Shown piece after piece: positions 62,640 to 64,000 of a stretch of 64,000 nt of DNA (the stretch's first letter is position 1; each line of letters opens with the position of its first letter). The notes under the pieces were generated by a model that searched no databases, was not told the DNA's origin, and saw nothing but the letters and a program-made list of their open reading frames with translations. A program made the translations under genes and the position numbers. The DNA comes from Microcoleus sp. EPA2 (GTDB taxonomy: Bacteria > Cyanobacteriota > Cyanobacteriia > Cyanobacteriales > Microcoleaceae): contig JAHRFD010000018.1 in the NCBI GenBank assembly GCA_020882975.1, positions 17,158-81,157 of the forward strand, given 5' to 3'.

Positions 62640-64000
62640 TTAGTTATCCTCGCTGTTAGTAATTAGGCTCAAAATGGTTTCGTATTCAAAATTATTAATG
62701 CTATCTTGCAGGCTGTCAGCTAGAGAGGAGTTAACAGTGCGAATTTGTTCTATGGAAAAGGCGATCGCCTCCATATCCACACTCAAAATATTTTGCTTGA
62801 ATGCAGCTACCCATTCGGCAGGTAGAGAGGCGATCGCCCCTGATGTCATCACTTCCTGACGATCGTCCCCGGAACCCACCACACTTGCTGCTGCTGGATC
62901 TTCATAAATATAGCGTACTCCTAGGTGTTTACTAATTGCCATAAATATATCTTCCTCTCGGAACGGTTTCCGCATAAAATCATCACAGCCCGCCGAAAGA
63001 ATCACAGCCCGTTCTTCCTCCAAAACACTAGCAGTCAGAGCGATAATCGCCGCTGCTTGCCCTTGAGTAGTAGTTTTTATCTGTTTTGTAGCCTCGTACC
63101 CATCCATCACGGGCATTCTCATATCCATCCAAATCAAGTGTGGCTCCCACAGCGCGCAAATATCCACCGCTTCTTGACCATTATTTGCTTCTCTCAGTTC
63201 AAACCCTAGGGGGCTGAGAAGTTTGATCAACAATTGACGATTCAGGGGTTTATCGTCCACAATCAGCAAGCGGTAGCGAGGCTGATTTGGTTCGAGAGCC
63301 ACAACACGAAGTTGATTTTTTTTGCTTTCAATATCAGCAGCTTCCACCAGATGAACTTGGATATCAAACTGAAATACTGCCCCCTTTCCGACTTCACTAC
63401 TAACGGTAATGTCACCTCCCATCAATTGTACAAATTGACGACTGATAGCTAAACCCAAACCTGTTCCTTCTTGAGAATCTTTACCTGTTTTTGTCTGTAT
63501 AAATGCTTCAAACAACTGATTGATTTCGTCAGGAGCGATACCAGCACCAGTATCTTGAACTTCAAAATGTATTGAGTAACGACCAGGCTGTTTGTCACTA
63601 TTGTTATAGGCTTTTTGAGCGCCTTTAACTTGCAGTGACACTCCTCCTTGAGCAGTGAATTTAATTGCATTGTTGAGTAAGTTAATTAAAACTTGTCGCA
63701 ACTTCACTTCATCGGTACAGATATAGTGGGGAACTTTCGAGTCGCGATCGAATAATAACTGCAAGCTTTTTTCTTCGGCTTTGAGGGCAAACATATCTTC
63801 CAAATCGTCTAACAAGCGGAACAAGTCAAAGTTTTTTTCATTGATGGTAGTGCGTCCAGCTTCAATTTTTGACAAGTCTAAAACTTGGTTAATTAAACTC
63901 AGTAAATGTTCGCCACTCCGCAGGATAATCCCCACATCTTCTTGATTTTCTGGAGACAGGGTTTTGCTGCGAATCATGACTTGAGCAAAGCCGATGACAG
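62640..64000 (-). CDS. Hybrid histidine kinase, 5' end outside the window
   Basis: At least 453 aa; the frame is open to the window edge and the first visible residues (VIGFAQVMIRS) are those just after an H-box, so the N-terminal sensor and the phosphorylated His lie outside. It contains the second half of HisKA (GEHLLSLINQVLDLSKIEAG), HATPase_c (NLLNNAIKFTAQG, DTGAGIAPDEI, GTGLGLAISRQF), REC (LLIVDDKPLNRQLLI, WMDMRMPVMDGYEA) and a helical tail like that of the 879-aa kinase, its paralogue. First visible gene of the operon. Confidence 0.88.
   Translation of the reverse strand, partial: VIGFAQVMIRSKTLSPENQEDVGIILRSGEHLLSLINQVLDLSKIEAGRTTINEKNFDLFRLLDDLEDMFALKAEEKSLQLLFDRDSKVPHYICTDEVKLRQVLINLLNNAIKFTAQGGVSLQVKGAQKAYNNSDKQPGRYSIHFEVQDTGAGIAPDEINQLFEAFIQTKTGKDSQEGTGLGLAISRQFVQLMGGDITVSSEVGKGAVFQFDIQVHLVEAADIESKKNQLRVVALEPNQPRYRLLIVDDKPLNRQLLIKLLSPLGFELREANNGQEAVDICALWEPHLIWMDMRMPVMDGYEATKQIKTTTQGQAAAIIALTASVLEEERAVILSAGCDDFMRKPFREEDIFMAISKHLGVRYIYEDPAAASVVGSGDDRQEVMTSGAIASLPAEWVAAFKQNILSVDMEAIAFSIEQIRTVNSSLADSLQDSINNFEYETILSLITNSEDN

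Overview
The window looks like chromosome of a filamentous, phycoerythrin-containing cyanobacterium, probably Oscillatoriales (Microcoleus/Oscillatoria-like). The evidence is a complete phycoerythrin (PE) gene region with its bilin lyases, linkers, bilin reductases and CpeR activator; a cytochrome b6f PetP subunit; frequent GCGATCGC (HIP1) octamers; and intergenic spaces full of short palindromic and G/C-tract repeats. The genus is an inference.

Layout. 1-5.3 kb: a caspase-like CHAT/TPR protein and a membrane-anchored partner, flanked by AAACCCGG palindromes. 5.3-13.2 kb: single metabolic genes (GNAT acetyltransferase, tandem-PPK2 polyphosphate kinase behind a possible Pho box, YdcF-like DUF218 protein, glutaminase, PetP, Get3d-like ATPase). 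13.4-24.4 kb: a cell-surface glycan region (SGNH hydrolase, polytopic membrane proteins, GT2 glycosyltransferase, RmlD, RmlC, methyltransferase). 24.4-30.4 kb: small and hypothetical genes (DUF924, peptidoglycan-binding protein, ThiF-like E1, DUF4189, DUF433-like, Uma2, Phd/YefM antitoxin). 30.4-33.3 kb: a Ro60/TROVE-like ring protein with a VWA domain, a small partner gene, and upstream on the same strand three related tRNA-mimicking RNA candidates with closed end stems. 35.3-52.3 kb: the PE region: cpeB-cpeA-cpeY-cpeZ, then an HTH/AAA-ATPase/PD-(D/E)XK-like cassette 2 nt behind cpeZ, then cpeF and a CpcS-family lyase with unknown partners, a pentapeptide protein, pebA-pebB, a divergent phycobiliprotein, an NblB/IaiH-like HEAT protein, cpeR, two PE rod linkers, cpeT and cpeS. 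52.5-56.4 kb: a 37-aa membrane peptide, glutathione peroxidase, two PRC-barrel/DUF2382 stress proteins and a DUF1499 protein. 56.4-64 kb: a minus-strand signalling operon of hybrid histidine kinases, response regulators and a GAF-adenylate cyclase, cut by the window end.

How the parts work together. PebA and PebB make phycoerythrobilin; CpeY/CpeZ, CpeF, CpeS and CpeT attach it to the alpha and beta subunits; two linkers stack the hexamers; CpeR probably activates the set. Palindromes with GTAAC/GTTAC half-sites lie upstream of cpeB and cpeC, with a weaker one upstream of pebA.

Most notable: (1) the Ro60-like gene with three tRNA-like RNAs, two showing a circularly permuted tRNA plan with the acceptor stem capped by a short loop, as expected of bacterial YrlA-type Y RNAs; (2) the ATPase/nuclease-like cassette attached to the PE operon; (3) a non-autonomous terminal-inverted-repeat element family with exact 9-bp target duplications in three copies; (4) a purine-rich repeat starting directly after several stop codons.
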